Of a stretch of 64,000 bases of DNA, positions 17,311 through 26,865 are shown one piece after another. The first letter of the stretch is position 1, and the number at the start of each line of letters is the position of its first letter. Origin of the DNA: Streptomyces sp. RPT161 (GTDB lineage Bacteria; Actinomycetota; Actinomycetes; Streptomycetales; Streptomycetaceae); assembly GCF_027533845.1 (NCBI RefSeq), contig NZ_JAPZVN010000008.1, positions 186,001 through 250,000 of the forward strand, given 5' to 3'. The translations under genes and the position numbers were made by a program. Under the pieces are notes generated by a model. That model searched no databases and was not told where the DNA came from. It saw only the letters and a list, made by a program, of their open reading frames with translations.

Positions 17311-18702
17311 CTAGCCGCGGACCACGGATACCGGGCCGATGCCCAACTCCCGTACCGGCTGCTCGATCACCGAGGCGTCACCGACCAGCACCACCACCAT
17401 GCGGTCCGGCGCGAAGGCGTTGACCACGGCCGCCGTCGCCTCCACGGTTCCGGTGGCGGCCAGCCGCTCGTACAGCCGGGCCTGGAAGTCGTCCGGCAGG
17501 TACTGCTCGACCTGGTCCGCGAGGGTGTCGGCGACCGCGGCGGCGGTCTCGTACTTCAGCGGCGCGACACCGACCAGGTTCTGCACCGCCACGTCGCGTT
17601 CCTCGTCGGTCAGCCCGTCCTTGGCGAGGGTGCGCAGCACCTGCCAGGTGTCGGCGAGCGCCGGAGCCGTGACGTCGGTGGCGACCGAACCGCTGATCGC
17701 CAGCAGCGAGGCCCCCGAGCCGTCCGGCGCCGAGCGCAGTACCTGGCCGAAAGCCCGCACCCCGTAGGTGTAGCCCTTCTCCTCTCGCAGCACCCGGTCC
17801 AGCCGCGAGGTCAGCGTGCCGCCCAGGCAGTACGTGCCGAGCACCTGCGCGGGCCACGCCATGTCGTGCCGGTCGCCGCCGACGCGGCCGATGAGCACCT
17901 GGGTCTGCACCGCGCCCGGCCGGTCCACGACCACCACCCGGGCGGTGTCGTCCGCGCTGATCGGCGGCATCCGGCGGGGCGCCGCGGCGTCGCCGGTCCA
18001 GGTGCCGAGGGTCCGGGCCAGTACCGCGTCAAGATCGATTCCGGTCAGATCCCCGACGATGACGGCGGTCGCGGTGGCCGGGCGGACATGTGCCGAGTAG
18101 AAGGCGCGCACCGCCGCGGCGTCGATGTCGACGACCGTCTCCTCGGTGCCCTGCCGCGGCCGGGACATCCGGGACTCCGCCGGGAACAGCTCGGCGGACA
18201 GCGCGACCGCCGCCCTGCGCGCCGGGTTGGCCATCTCGTGCGGGATCTCGTCCAGCCGGTTCTTGACCAGCCGGCTGACCTCGCCCTCCGGGAAGGCGGG
18301 CGCGCGCAGCGCGTCGGCCATCAGGCCGAGCGCCTTCTCCAGCCGGGAGGCGGGGACCTCGAGCTGCACCCGTACCCCGGGGTGGTCGGCGTGCGCGTCC
18401 AACGTGGCGCCGCAGCGCTCCAGTTCGGCCGCGAACTCCTCGGCGGTGAGGGTGTCGGTGCCCTCGGAGAACGCCCTGGACATGATGGTGGCGACGCCTT
18501 CGAGGCCGGCGGGCTCGGCGTCCAGCGGTGCGTCCAGCAGCACCTCCGCCGCGATGACCCGCTGGCCGGGCCGGTGGCAGTGCAGCACGGTCAGGCCGTT
18601 GGGCAGCGCGCCGCGCTCGGGGGCCGGGAAGGCCCACGGCTTGGCGGCGCCCGCCTGCGGCTGCGGGTGGAACGTCATGGCGGACTGCGTGGCGTTGCTC
18701 AT
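17311..18702 (-). CDS. M16-family peptidase subunit lacking the zinc motif
   Basis: This 463-aa M16 (pitrilysin-like) protein has the active HxxEH replaced by a degenerate segment (GLEGVATIMSRAFSEGT), so it cannot bind catalytic zinc. It keeps the Arg/Tyr pair of the C-terminal half (LREEKGYTYGVRAFG) that completes the active site of the partner. This is the non-catalytic subunit of a heterodimeric M16B peptidase. Its ATG overlaps the stop of the catalytic-subunit gene by 4 bp (18699-18702), giving stoichiometric translation. No signal peptide is seen. It probably degrades short peptides inside the cell. Confidence 0.9.
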   Translation of the reverse strand: MSNATQSAMTFHPQPQAGAAKPWAFPAPERGALPNGLTVLHCHRPGQRVIAAEVLLDAPLDAEPAGLEGVATIMSRAFSEGTDTLTAEEFAAELERCGATLDAHADHPGVRVQLEVPASRLEKALGLMADALRAPAFPEGEVSRLVKNRLDEIPHEMANPARRAAVALSAELFPAESRMSRPRQGTEETVVDIDAAAVRAFYSAHVRPATATAVIVGDLTGIDLDAVLARTLGTWTGDAAAPRRMPPISADDTARVVVVDRPGAVQTQVLIGRVGGDRHDMAWPAQVLGTYCLGGTLTSRLDRVLREEKGYTYGVRAFGQVLRSAPDGSGASLLAISGSVATDVTAPALADTWQVLRTLAKDGLTDEERDVAVQNLVGVAPLKYETAAAVADTLADQVEQYLPDDFQARLYERLAATGTVEATAAVVNAFAPDRMVVVLVGDASVIEQPVRELGIGPVSVVRG

Positions 18703-20069
18703 CGGGCTTCCTCGCCGTCTTCCTCGACCGGGCCGACGGTCGGGCCCTCGGGTCCCTCCGGGGCGCCCTCGCGCCCGGTCGGTTCGTAGATCAGTACCGC
18801 CCGGTTGTCCGGCCGCAGCCGCGCCGCGGCCACCGCCCTGACCTCCTCGGGGGTCACCTCAAGTACCCGCTGGACAGCGGTCAGTGCCAGTTGCGGATCG
18901 CCGAACAGCACGGCGTAGCGGCACAGTTCGTCGGCGCGACCGCCGACCGTGGCCAGCCGGTCCAGCCATTCGCGCTCCAGTTGGGCCTGGGCGCGCTCCA
19001 TCTCCTCCGGCGTCGGCCCCTGCTCCGCGAACCGGGCCAGCTCCTCGTCGACCGCGGCCTCGATGTCGGCCACCTCGGCGCCGCTGGACGCCTTCACGTC
19101 CAGCCAGCCCAGCGAGGGCGCACCGGCCAGCCGCAGCAGGCCGAAGCCCGCGCCGACCGCGGTGCGGTCGTGCCGGACCAGGCGGTTGTGCAGCCGGGAG
19201 GACTCGCCGCCGCCGAGCACGGTCAGCGCGAGGTCGGCGGCGTCCGCTTCGCGGGTGCCGTCGTGCGGCAGACGGTAGGCGGCCATCAGGGCGCGGGACG
19301 GCACGTCCTCGTGGATCACCTCGCGCAGTTCCTCGCCCACCAGCTCGGGCAGCGAGCCGTCTCGCGGGGTGGGCTTGCCGTCGTGCGCGGGGATGGAGCC
19401 GAAGTACTTCTCGATCCAGCGCAGCGTCTGCTCCGGGTCGATGTCGCCGACGACCGCGAGGACCGCGTTGTTGGGCGCGTAGTAGGTGCGGAAGAACTGG
19501 CGGGCGTCCTCCAGCGAGGCGGCGTCCAGGTCCGCCATCGAGCCGATCGGCGTGTGGTGGTACGGGTGCCCCTCCGGGAACGCCATGGCCGTCAGTCGCT
19601 CGAACGCGGTGCCGTAGGGCACGTTGTCGTACCGCTGGCGGCGCTCGTTCTTGACCACGTCGCGCTGGTTGTCCAGGCTCTCCAGGTCGAGCGCGGTGAG
19701 CAGGCTGCCCATCCGGTCGGCCTCCAGCCACAGCGCCAGCTCCACCTGGTGGGCGGGCATGGTCTCGAAGTAGTTGGTGCGCTCGAAGCTGGTGGTGCCG
19801 TTGAGCGAGCCGCCCGCGCCCTGCACCAGCTCGAAGTGGCCGTTGCCCGGCACCTGCGCGGAGCCCTGGAACATCAAGTGCTCGAAGAGGTGGGCGAGTC
19901 CGGTGCGGCCCGCGACCTCGTGACGCGAGCCGACGTCGTACCAGAGGCAGATCGCGGCGACCGGTGTGAGGTGGTCCTCGGAGAGCACCACGCGCAGCCC
20001 GTTGGCCAGGCGGTGCTCCGTCGCTGTCAGGCCGCCGGATTGTGCCTCCGACGAGGCCATGTGAGCCAT
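18699..20069 (-). CDS. M16-family zinc peptidase, catalytic subunit
   Basis: This 456-aa protein carries the inverted zinc motif H60-L-F-E63-H64 and the third ligand Glu142 in VVKNERRQRYDN, so it is the active subunit of the pair. The N-terminal M16 domain spans about 20-170 and the C-terminal M16 domain about 185-380; the final 40 residues are Glu/Pro/Gly-rich. The ATG at 20069 has GGAAGG upstream. It is the first gene of a two-gene operon ending in a strong hairpin, divergent from parC. Confidence 0.92.
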   Translation of the reverse strand: MAHMASSEAQSGGLTATEHRLANGLRVVLSEDHLTPVAAICLWYDVGSRHEVAGRTGLAHLFEHLMFQGSAQVPGNGHFELVQGAGGSLNGTTSFERTNYFETMPAHQVELALWLEADRMGSLLTALDLESLDNQRDVVKNERRQRYDNVPYGTAFERLTAMAFPEGHPYHHTPIGSMADLDAASLEDARQFFRTYYAPNNAVLAVVGDIDPEQTLRWIEKYFGSIPAHDGKPTPRDGSLPELVGEELREVIHEDVPSRALMAAYRLPHDGTREADAADLALTVLGGGESSRLHNRLVRHDRTAVGAGFGLLRLAGAPSLGWLDVKASSGAEVADIEAAVDEELARFAEQGPTPEEMERAQAQLEREWLDRLATVGGRADELCRYAVLFGDPQLALTAVQRVLEVTPEEVRAVAAARLRPDNRAVLIYEPTGREGAPEGPEGPTVGPVEEDGEEAR

Positions 20070-20274
20070 GCGCTAGCCGTCCTTCCGGTCGCGGTGTAGA
20101 TCGTGCCCCACTCTAGGCAAGCGCACGGACAGGTCGCGAAGTTCCCGGGATTCCGCCCCAGGTGTCGTGGGGTGGCGGGACGATCGCGACGGGTCGTGGT
20201 CCGGGCTGTCAGTGGGGCGGTCCACAATGGACCCGACACAACCCGACCAGGTCCGCCCAAGGAGCAGCCGCGCG

Positions 20275-22779
20275 ATGGCCCGCCGCAGCACGAAGACCAC
20301 GCCTCCGGACGATTTCGAGGAGCGCATCCTCGACATCGACGTCGTCGACGAGATGCAGGGCTCCTACCTGGAGTACGCCTACTCGGTCATCTACTCACGA
20401 GCGCTGCCCGACGCCCGGGACGGCCTCAAGCCGGTGCAGCGCCGGATCATCTACCAGATGAACGAGATGGGCCTGCGCCCCGAGCGCGGGTACGTCAAGT
20501 GCGCCCGCGTCGTCGGCGAGGTGATGGGAAAGCTGCACCCGCACGGTGACGCCTCCATCTACGACGCGCTGGTCCGCATGGCGCAGGACTTCTCCATGCG
20601 GATGCCGATGGTCGACGGCCACGGCAACTTCGGTTCGCTGGGCAACGACGACCCGCCCGCCGCGATGCGGTACACCGAGTCGCGGATGGACCCGGCAGCG
20701 GTGCTGATGACCGAGTCCATCGATGAGGACACGGTCGACTTCGCGCCCAACTACGACGGGCAGGAGAAGGAGCCGGTCGCGCTGCCCGCCGCGTTCCCCA
20801 ACCTGCTGGTCAACGGCGCCTCCGGGATCGCCGTCGGCATGGCCACCAACATGCCGCCGCACAACCTCGGCGAGGTGATCGCCGCCGCCCGCCATCTGAT
20901 CAGGCACCCGAACGCGGATCTCGACACGCTGATGCGGTTCGTCCCGGGTCCCGACCTGCCCACCGGCGGCCGGGTCGTCGGCCTGTCCGGCATCCGCGAC
21001 GCGTACGAGACCGGGCGCGGCACGTTCAAGATCCGCTCCACGGCCACGATCGAGAACGTCACGGCGCGCCGCAAGGGCATCGTCGTCACCGAACTCCCCT
21101 TCACCGTCGGCCCGGAGAAGGTAATCGCCAAGATCAAGGACCTGGTCGGCGCGAAGAAGCTCCAGGGCATCGCCGACGTCAAGGACCTCACCGACCGGCA
21201 GCACGGGCTGCGCCTGGTCATCGAGGTGAAGAACGGATTCAACCCGGAAGCGGTACTTGAGCAGCTCTACAAGTTGACGCCGATGGAGGACTCCTTCGGC
21301 ATCAACAACGTGGCGCTGGTCGACGGCCAGCCGCTCACCCTGGGCCTGAAGGAACTGCTGGAGGTCTATGTCGACCACCGCTTCGACGTGGTGCGGCGGC
21401 GCAGCGAGTTCCGCCGCACCAAGCGGCGCGACCGGCTGCACCTGGTCGAGGGCCTGCTGGTCGCGCTGGTCGACATCGACGAGGTGATCCGGCTCATCCG
21501 CTCCAGCGAGAACTCCGCGGAGGCCAAGCAGCGCCTGATGGAGCGCTTCTCGCTGTCCGAGACGCAGACGCAGTACATCCTGGACACCCCGCTGCGCCGC
21601 CTGACCAAGTTCGACCGGCTGGAGCTGGAGGCCGAGCGTGACAGACTCACCAGCGAGATCGCGGAGTTGACCCGCATCCTGGAGTCGGACACGGAACTGC
21701 GCAAGCTGGTCTCCAACGAACTGGCCGCGGTCGCCAAGAAGTACGGCACTCCGCGGCGCACGGTGCTGGAGGAGTCGGCGGGCGCGCCGGTGTCGGCGAT
21801 GCCGCTGGAGGTCTCCGACGACCCGTGCCGGGTGCTGCTGTCCGCCACCGGGCTGCTGGCGCGCACGGCCAACGGCGAGCCTGCGGCGGCCGAGGACCCG
21901 GCGGCGGCGCGCGGCGCCTCCGCCGGGGGCGGTGGCGGGCGGCGGGAGGGCGGCAAGCGCGCCAAGCACGATGTGATCGTCTCCGCCGTGCCCGCCACGA
22001 CCCGTGGCGACGTGGGCGTGGTGACCTCGGCCGGACGGCTGCTGAGGGTGGCCGTGGTCGACCTGCCGGCGCTGCCGGAGGGTTCCTCGACGCCCAACCT
22101 CGCGGGCGGGGCGGCCGTTTCGGAGTTCGTGTCACTGGCGGAGGACGAGCGGGTGCTGTGCCTGTCCACGCTGGACGAGTCCTCCCCCGGGCTGGCGCTC
22201 GGCACCGAGCAGGGCGTCGTCAAGCGGGTCGTGCCCGACTTCCCGGCGAACAAGGACGAGTTCGAGGTCATCGGCCTGAAGGAGGGCGACCGCGTGGTCG
22301 GCGCCGCCGAACTGCGCACCGGTGAGGAGGACCTGGTCTTCATCACCGACGACGCGCAGTTGCTGCGCTACCCGGCCGGCCAGGTGCGGCCGCAGGGCCG
22401 TCCGGCGGGCGGAATGGCGGGTGTCAAGCTGTCGGCGGGCGCGAAGGTGATCTCGTTCACCGCGGTGGATCCGGCCTCGGACGCGCTGGTGCTCACGGTG
22501 GCCCGCGCCGAGGGCACGCTGGACGGCGCCACTCAGACCACGATCAAGGTGACCCCGTTCGACCAGTATCCGCGCAAGGGCCGGGCCACCGGTGGCGTGC
22601 GCTGCCACCGGTTCCTGCGCGGCGAGGACGGCCTGGCGCTGGCCTGGGCGGGCCCGGCCCCGGCCCGGGCCTGCGCGGCGGACGGCTCGCCGGTGGAGCT
22701 GCCCGAGCCGGATCCGCGCCGTGACGGCTCGGGCACGCCGGTGAACAAGCCGCTGGCGGCGGTCGCGGGCCCCGCGTAA
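20275..22779 (+). CDS. parC: DNA topoisomerase IV subunit A (ParC)
   Basis: This is the breakage-rejoining subunit of topoisomerase IV, decatenating chromosomes and relaxing supercoils. It has 834 aa. The winged-helix/tower domain carries catalytic Tyr133 in [10 protein letters not shown]. The quinolone region reads [10 protein letters not shown] with Ala93 at the position of E. coli GyrA Ser83. The C-terminal beta-pinwheel follows from about residue 500, interrupted by a Gly/Ala/Glu-rich insertion around 535-563. AAGGAG lies about 10 nt before the ATG. An upstream in-frame ATG at 20227 would add 16 residues. It is unlinked to parE, which lies 12 kb away on the other strand. Confidence 0.94.
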   Translation: MARRSTKTTPPDDFEERILDIDVVDEMQGSYLEYAYSVIYSRALPDARDGLKPVQRRIIYQMNEMGLRPERGYVKCARVVGEVMGKLHPHGDASIYDALVRMAQDFSMRMPMVDGHGNFGSLGNDDPPAAMRYTESRMDPAAVLMTESIDEDTVDFAPNYDGQEKEPVALPAAFPNLLVNGASGIAVGMATNMPPHNLGEVIAAARHLIRHPNADLDTLMRFVPGPDLPTGGRVVGLSGIRDAYETGRGTFKIRSTATIENVTARRKGIVVTELPFTVGPEKVIAKIKDLVGAKKLQGIADVKDLTDRQHGLRLVIEVKNGFNPEAVLEQLYKLTPMEDSFGINNVALVDGQPLTLGLKELLEVYVDHRFDVVRRRSEFRRTKRRDRLHLVEGLLVALVDIDEVIRLIRSSENSAEAKQRLMERFSLSETQTQYILDTPLRRLTKFDRLELEAERDRLTSEIAELTRILESDTELRKLVSNELAAVAKKYGTPRRTVLEESAGAPVSAMPLEVSDDPCRVLLSATGLLARTANGEPAAAEDPAAARGASAGGGGGRREGGKRAKHDVIVSAVPATTRGDVGVVTSAGRLLRVAVVDLPALPEGSSTPNLAGGAAVSEFVSLAEDERVLCLSTLDESSPGLALGTEQGVVKRVVPDFPANKDEFEVIGLKEGDRVVGAAELRTGEEDLVFITDDAQLLRYPAGQVRPQGRPAGGMAGVKLSAGAKVISFTAVDPASDALVLTVARAEGTLDGATQTTIKVTPFDQYPRKGRATGGVRCHRFLRGEDGLALAWAGPAPARACAADGSPVELPEPDPRRDGSGTPVNKPLAAVAGPA

Positions 22780-22788
22780 CGGCGCCGC

Positions 22789-22816
22789 ACCGGGCGGGGC
22801 GCGCCCCGTCCGGTTT
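22789..22816 (+). terminator. Hairpin with short U-tract after parC
   Basis: ACCGGGCGGGGC (22789-22800) pairs with GCCCCGTCCGGT (22803-22814) with one G-U pair and a GC loop, followed by TT. It ends only 12 bp before the next start codon, so it could also affect that gene's expression. Confidence 0.6.
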
Positions 22817-22827
22817 AGGCTCACCAT

Positions 22828-23739
22828 GTGATCACCTGTGCGACCGCCTCCCGGGAGCTGGCCGAGCCGTCCGAGGCGACGGCGGCCAGCGCCCGGACCT
22901 GGCTGCTGCTGGAGCAGCCGGGCCCCTGGGGCGCCAAGGCCCTCACCTCCAGCCACCTCGATCCGCGCACCGGCCGGGCGCTGGAGGCGGCCGCCGCCGG
23001 AACCGGCGTACGGCTGGGGCTGATCCGCAGGCCGGGACCGCACGCCGACCACCACCATCCGGAGCGCAGGCGGGTGTTCGCGGCCCACACGGTGCCCGGC
23101 GCCGGTTGGCTGCGCACCGCCGAGGTGGCCGACCCGGCGGAGCTGCTGGCGTTGGACTTCGCCCGGCTGGGCCGCGGTGACAGCTGTTTCGGCGTGCCCC
23201 ACGAGGGCGAGCCGCTGGCCCTGGTGTGCACCAACGCCAAGCGGGACCGCTGCTGCGCCCTGCGCGGACGGCCGCTCGTGGCCGAACTGGTCGCCTCAGG
23301 GGTCGGCGAGGTGTGGGAGGCCACCCATCTCGGCGGCCATCGTTTCGCCCCGACGATGCTCGTGCTGCCGTACGGCTACGCCTACGCGCGGCTGGACGCG
23401 GCGCGCGCCAAGGGGATCGTGGAGGCGGCCCGCGAGGGCCGTATGGTGCTGGAGCACTGCCGTGGCCGCTCCGCCTTCGAACGGCCGGTCCAGGCGGCCG
23501 AGTTGGCGGTCCGGGCGCTGATCGGCGAGGACCGGGCCGAGGCGCTCACCGCCGCCACCGCCGAGGAGTCACCGGGCCGTTGGACGGTACGCGTCTGGCA
23601 CACCGACGGCCGGGCGTGGCACGCCCTGGTCGAGCAGGTGACCGTGACACCGCCGCGCCCGGAGAGCTGCGGCGCCGAGCCGGGAACCCCGGTGCGCATG
23701 GAGGTCCGCTCGGTTCGGGAGGAACTCCCGTCGCAGTGA
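22828..23739 (+). CDS. Sucrase/ferredoxin-like family protein (thioredoxin-like [2Fe-2S])
   Basis: This 303-aa protein is of the Suc_Fer-like group. It has Cys134 in LVCTNAKRD, Cys142-Cys143 in DRCCALRG, and the family signature HLGGHRFAP at 167-175, which together point to a thioredoxin-fold [2Fe-2S] protein. The biological role is unknown; it is probably an electron carrier. The start is GTG at 22828. TAGGCT lies about 10 nt upstream and there is no Shine-Dalgarno, so the mRNA may be leaderless. A hairpin overlaps its stop codon. Confidence 0.85.
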   Translation: MITCATASRELAEPSEATAASARTWLLLEQPGPWGAKALTSSHLDPRTGRALEAAAAGTGVRLGLIRRPGPHADHHHPERRRVFAAHTVPGAGWLRTAEVADPAELLALDFARLGRGDSCFGVPHEGEPLALVCTNAKRDRCCALRGRPLVAELVASGVGEVWEATHLGGHRFAPTMLVLPYGYAYARLDAARAKGIVEAAREGRMVLEHCRGRSAFERPVQAAELAVRALIGEDRAEALTAATAEESPGRWTVRVWHTDGRAWHALVEQVTVTPPRPESCGAEPGTPVRMEVRSVREELPSQ

Positions 23740-23747
23740 CGGGAGTT
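23723..23747. terminator. Hairpin spanning the stop of the ferredoxin-like gene
   Basis: AACTCCCGTC (23723-23732) and GACGGGAGTT (23738-23747) form a perfect 10-bp stem around GCAGT, including the stop codon. It lies between two convergent genes, so it probably acts bidirectionally. Confidence 0.65.
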
Positions 23748-23762
23748 GCTCGGGCCCGGTAC

Positions 23763-24815
23763 TCAACGCGCCTTGTTCACGAACTCGTTCGTGTAGGTCC
23801 TGGACAGGTCCACCGAGTGCCCCTTGACCGTGGGGTCCCACGCGGACAGCACGCTCAGCACGGTGCGCGGGCCGTCGGCGGGCATCAGCCCGTCGGGCGA
23901 GTACATGCCCTTCTCGTTCTCCAGCGCCTTGGTGTAGGTGGCCTTGCCGACGCCCGCGTAGTAGTCGGCGGGCATCTTGTCGGCGATCTGCGCCGCGCTG
24001 TGCGTGTTGATCCACTTCATCGTCTCGACGAAGGCGTTGACCAGCTTCTGCACCACGTCGGGGTTCTTCTGGATGTACGCGGTGGTCAGATACAGGCAGG
24101 ACGCCGGATAGGTGCCGCCGAGCGCTGCCTTGGCACCGGCCGCCGTCCGCATGTCGACCAGCGGCTTGGCCAGGCCCTTCTGCTGCAGGATGGAGATCGT
24201 CGGCTCGGTGGTCATGCCCGCGTCGATCTGCTTGTTCTGCATGGCGGCCACGAACGTCGATCCGGCGCCCACCGCGACCGAGGTGGCGTCGGACGTCTTC
24301 AGGCCGTTCTTGGCCTCCAGGTACTGGGTGAGGAAGTTGGTCGAGCTGCCGAGCCCGGTGACGCCCAGCTTCTTCCCCCGGAAGTCGGCGGGCGAGTGCA
24401 CCGAACCCGCCTCGTCGGTGCGCACCATCTCCACCTCGCCCGGCGCCTGGAGCAACTGCACCACGGACTCGGTGGACTTGCCCTTGGACTGCAGGTCGAT
24501 GTTGTGGTCGTAGAAACCGACCACCGCGTCCTGCTGCCCGGCCAGCATGTCGGTCTCGGCGTCCACGCCGGCGGGTTCGTCGGACAGCACCGCGTTGATG
24601 CCCTGCGCCTTGAAGTAGCCCAGCTTCTGCGCCAGCATCACCGGCAGATAGATCTGCTTGTCCAGACCGCCCACCATGATCCGCACGGTGGAGCGGCCCG
24701 TCGCGTCCTTGGGCGCGGTCTTCGCGGAGCCGCCGCCACAGGCGGTCAGCGACAGGGCGAGAGAGGTACAACTCGCCACCAGCAGCACGGACTTCTTGGC
24801 CTTGACCGGCTTCAT
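23763..24815 (-). CDS. ABC transporter substrate-binding lipoprotein (NMT1/TauA-like)
   Basis: This 350-aa exported binding protein has a basic N-terminus (MKPVKAKK), a hydrophobic core and lipobox LTAC with Cys26 as lipidation site. The mature part has the two-lobe fold of the SsuA/TauA/ThiY (NMT1) family (VGGLDKQIYLPVMLAQKLGYFKAQGI). Family ligands include aliphatic sulfonates, nitrate, riboflavin and thiamine precursors; the ligand cannot be read here. A GGAG site precedes the ATG. It lies 37 bp downstream of the permease gene and forms an ATPase-permease-SBP operon. Confidence 0.88.
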   Translation of the reverse strand: MKPVKAKKSVLLVASCTSLALSLTACGGGSAKTAPKDATGRSTVRIMVGGLDKQIYLPVMLAQKLGYFKAQGINAVLSDEPAGVDAETDMLAGQQDAVVGFYDHNIDLQSKGKSTESVVQLLQAPGEVEMVRTDEAGSVHSPADFRGKKLGVTGLGSSTNFLTQYLEAKNGLKTSDATSVAVGAGSTFVAAMQNKQIDAGMTTEPTISILQQKGLAKPLVDMRTAAGAKAALGGTYPASCLYLTTAYIQKNPDVVQKLVNAFVETMKWINTHSAAQIADKMPADYYAGVGKATYTKALENEKGMYSPDGLMPADGPRTVLSVLSAWDPTVKGHSVDLSRTYTNEFVNKAR

Positions 24816-24852
24816 CGCGGGTCTCCTTACCGGAACGGGGAGGGAAGGGGGT

Positions 24853-25731
24853 TCACAGACCGGCGGTGTCGCCGGACAGTTGGGTGGGCCGCCAGCGCAG
24901 TACCCGCTTCTCGAAGCGGGTGATGAGGAACTCCGCGGCCAGTGCGAGGACGGCGATGATGATGATTCCCGCGTAGACGCCGTTGGCGTTGAAGTTGCCC
25001 TGCGCCTGCTGGATGAGCTGCCCCAGCCCGGCCTGGGCGCCGAGCACCTCGCCGACGATGGCGCCGATCAGCGCGAAGCCGAACGCGGCGTGCAGCGAGG
25101 CGACGATCCAGGTCATCGCCGACGGCAGCACCACCTGCGAGGTCACCTGCCACTCCGAGGCGCCCAGGATGCGGGCGTTGGCGATCAGGTCGCGGTCCAC
25201 CTCGCGGGTGCCCTGGAAGGCGTTGAAGAAGACGGAGAAGAACACCAGCACCACGGCGAGCGCGACCTTGCCGGACGGCCCGAGCCCGAACCAGATGATG
25301 AACATCGAGCCCAGCACCACGCGCGGGATGGAGTTCCCGGCCTTGATGAACGGTGCCATCACCTCGGCCAGCGCGTGGATCCGCCCCAGCGCGATGCCCA
25401 GGACAACACCCGACAGCGTGCCGATGAGGAAGCCGAGGACCGTCTCCTCCATGGTCACGCCGATGTTGTGCCAGATGGACCCGGTGGAGGCGCCCTGGGT
25501 GAACCAGGTCCTCAGCTGGTCCACCACACCCGAGGGCGAACCGTAGGTGAAGGAGTCCAGTACGCCCTGCGCCGAGGCGAGTTGCCAGCCGCCGACCACC
25601 AAGACAACGAGGGCGAGCTGCGCGCTGAGGACCAGCAGCCTGCGGCGGCGCCTGCCCGACCTGGCGGCCCGCATCAGCTCCGCGGCGTCGGTGTCGTCAA
25701 CCGTCGGGGGCACGGGGGCGGTGGTGGTCAT
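24853..25731 (-). CDS. ABC transporter permease (NitT/TauT family)
   Basis: This 292-aa integral membrane protein has about six helices and the EAA-loop equivalent around ARILGASEWQVTSQVVLPSAM, typical of SsuC/TauC permeases. A basic cytoplasmic N-terminus (RSGRRRRRL) precedes the first helix. The ATG at 25731 overlaps the ATPase stop by 4 bp (ATGA), so the two are translationally coupled. It forms the channel for the binding protein encoded just downstream. Confidence 0.9.
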   Translation of the reverse strand: MTTTAPVPPTVDDTDAAELMRAARSGRRRRRLLVLSAQLALVVLVVGGWQLASAQGVLDSFTYGSPSGVVDQLRTWFTQGASTGSIWHNIGVTMEETVLGFLIGTLSGVVLGIALGRIHALAEVMAPFIKAGNSIPRVVLGSMFIIWFGLGPSGKVALAVVLVFFSVFFNAFQGTREVDRDLIANARILGASEWQVTSQVVLPSAMTWIVASLHAAFGFALIGAIVGEVLGAQAGLGQLIQQAQGNFNANGVYAGIIIIAVLALAAEFLITRFEKRVLRWRPTQLSGDTAGL

Positions 25732-26621
25732 CGCGGCTGTCCGATCGTGTCGTCGGTACGGGGCTGGTCCTCGGCGGGCTCGGGGCGCGGCGGCTCTCCG
25801 ACGGTGCGGGCGTAGGCCAGCCGCACCTCGTCGCGCAGGCTGGTCCAGATCCGCTCGTACAGCTCGACGAAGTGCGGATGGAAGCGGATGTCCCGCACCC
25901 TGCGCGGGCGCGGCAGGTCGATGGCGAAGGTGTCCTTGACCGTGCCGGGGCCGACGGTCAGCACCACCACCTTGTCGGCCAGCGCGATGGCCTCGTCCAG
26001 GTCGTGGGTGACGAAGACGACGGCGGGCCTGGTCAGTTCCCACAGGCTCAGCAGTTCGTCCTGGACGATCTGCCGGGTCTGCACGTCCAGCGCCGAGAAC
26101 GGCTCGTCCATCAGCAGGATCTCCGGCTCGTTGATCAGCGTCTGGGCGAGCGCGACGCGTTTGCGCATGCCGCCGGAGAGCTGGTGGGGCAGCCGGTCCT
26201 CGAATCCGGACAGTCCGACGCGGCGCAGCCAGTCGCGTGCCTTGTCGACCGCCTCCCGTTTGCCGACGCCGCGGAAGCGCGGCCCGGCGGCGACGTTGTC
26301 GAGCACCGGCTTCCAGGGGAAGACCGCGTCGGTCTGGAACATGAAGCCCACCCGCCGGTCTATGCCGGTCACCGGCTCGCCGTGGATCAGCGTCTCGCCG
26401 CGGCTGGCCGGCTCCAGGCCGGAGACCAGGGACAAGGTGGTGGACTTGCCGCAGCCGGTGGGGCCTACGACGGCGCAGAACTCACCGGGCGCCACGGTCA
26501 GGTCCAGCTCCCGTAGGGCGGTGTAGATCCCGCCCGAGGGCGTGCGGAACCTCTTGGTCGCCGCGCGCAGTTCGATCGCCGGCACCGTGCCGGTCGATGT
26601 CTGGTTCGCTTGTGCGGTCAC
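25728..26621 (-). CDS. ABC transporter ATP-binding protein (NitT/TauT family)
   Basis: This is the 297-aa ATPase of the importer: Walker A GPTGCGKS (53-60), Q-loop FQTD, signature LSGGM (148-152), Walker B LLMDEP (169-174) and H-loop VTHD. The frame is open far upstream, but the GTG at 26621 has AAGGTGG upstream and begins just before the conserved IELRAATKRF. It is the first gene of the three-gene operon and divergent (245 bp) from the CitA-like kinase gene, which suggests that this two-component system could control the importer. Confidence 0.9.
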   Translation of the reverse strand: MTAQANQTSTGTVPAIELRAATKRFRTPSGGIYTALRELDLTVAPGEFCAVVGPTGCGKSTTLSLVSGLEPASRGETLIHGEPVTGIDRRVGFMFQTDAVFPWKPVLDNVAAGPRFRGVGKREAVDKARDWLRRVGLSGFEDRLPHQLSGGMRKRVALAQTLINEPEILLMDEPFSALDVQTRQIVQDELLSLWELTRPAVVFVTHDLDEAIALADKVVVLTVGPGTVKDTFAIDLPRPRRVRDIRFHPHFVELYERIWTSLRDEVRLAYARTVGEPPRPEPAEDQPRTDDTIGQPR

Positions 26622-26865
26622 TGCTGTCGCACCACCTTGGGACGGTCGGGGTGCCGAGACGGTAGGGCGGAGCGGACGACGGCCGCGAGACTTGCGCGCG
26701 TTGCGCGGCTTTACCGCGTTGTCCGAGGTTCTGCTCGTTGTGCTCACCGTCTCGGGGGTGGGCAGCGACGCCGCTGGCGGGCACAATCTGCGCATCACGG
26801 GGGCGGGCGCCGCGTCGGGGCGCGTGTCCGTGCCGAGTCCAACCCGGGGGGTGGGAAGGGCACCC

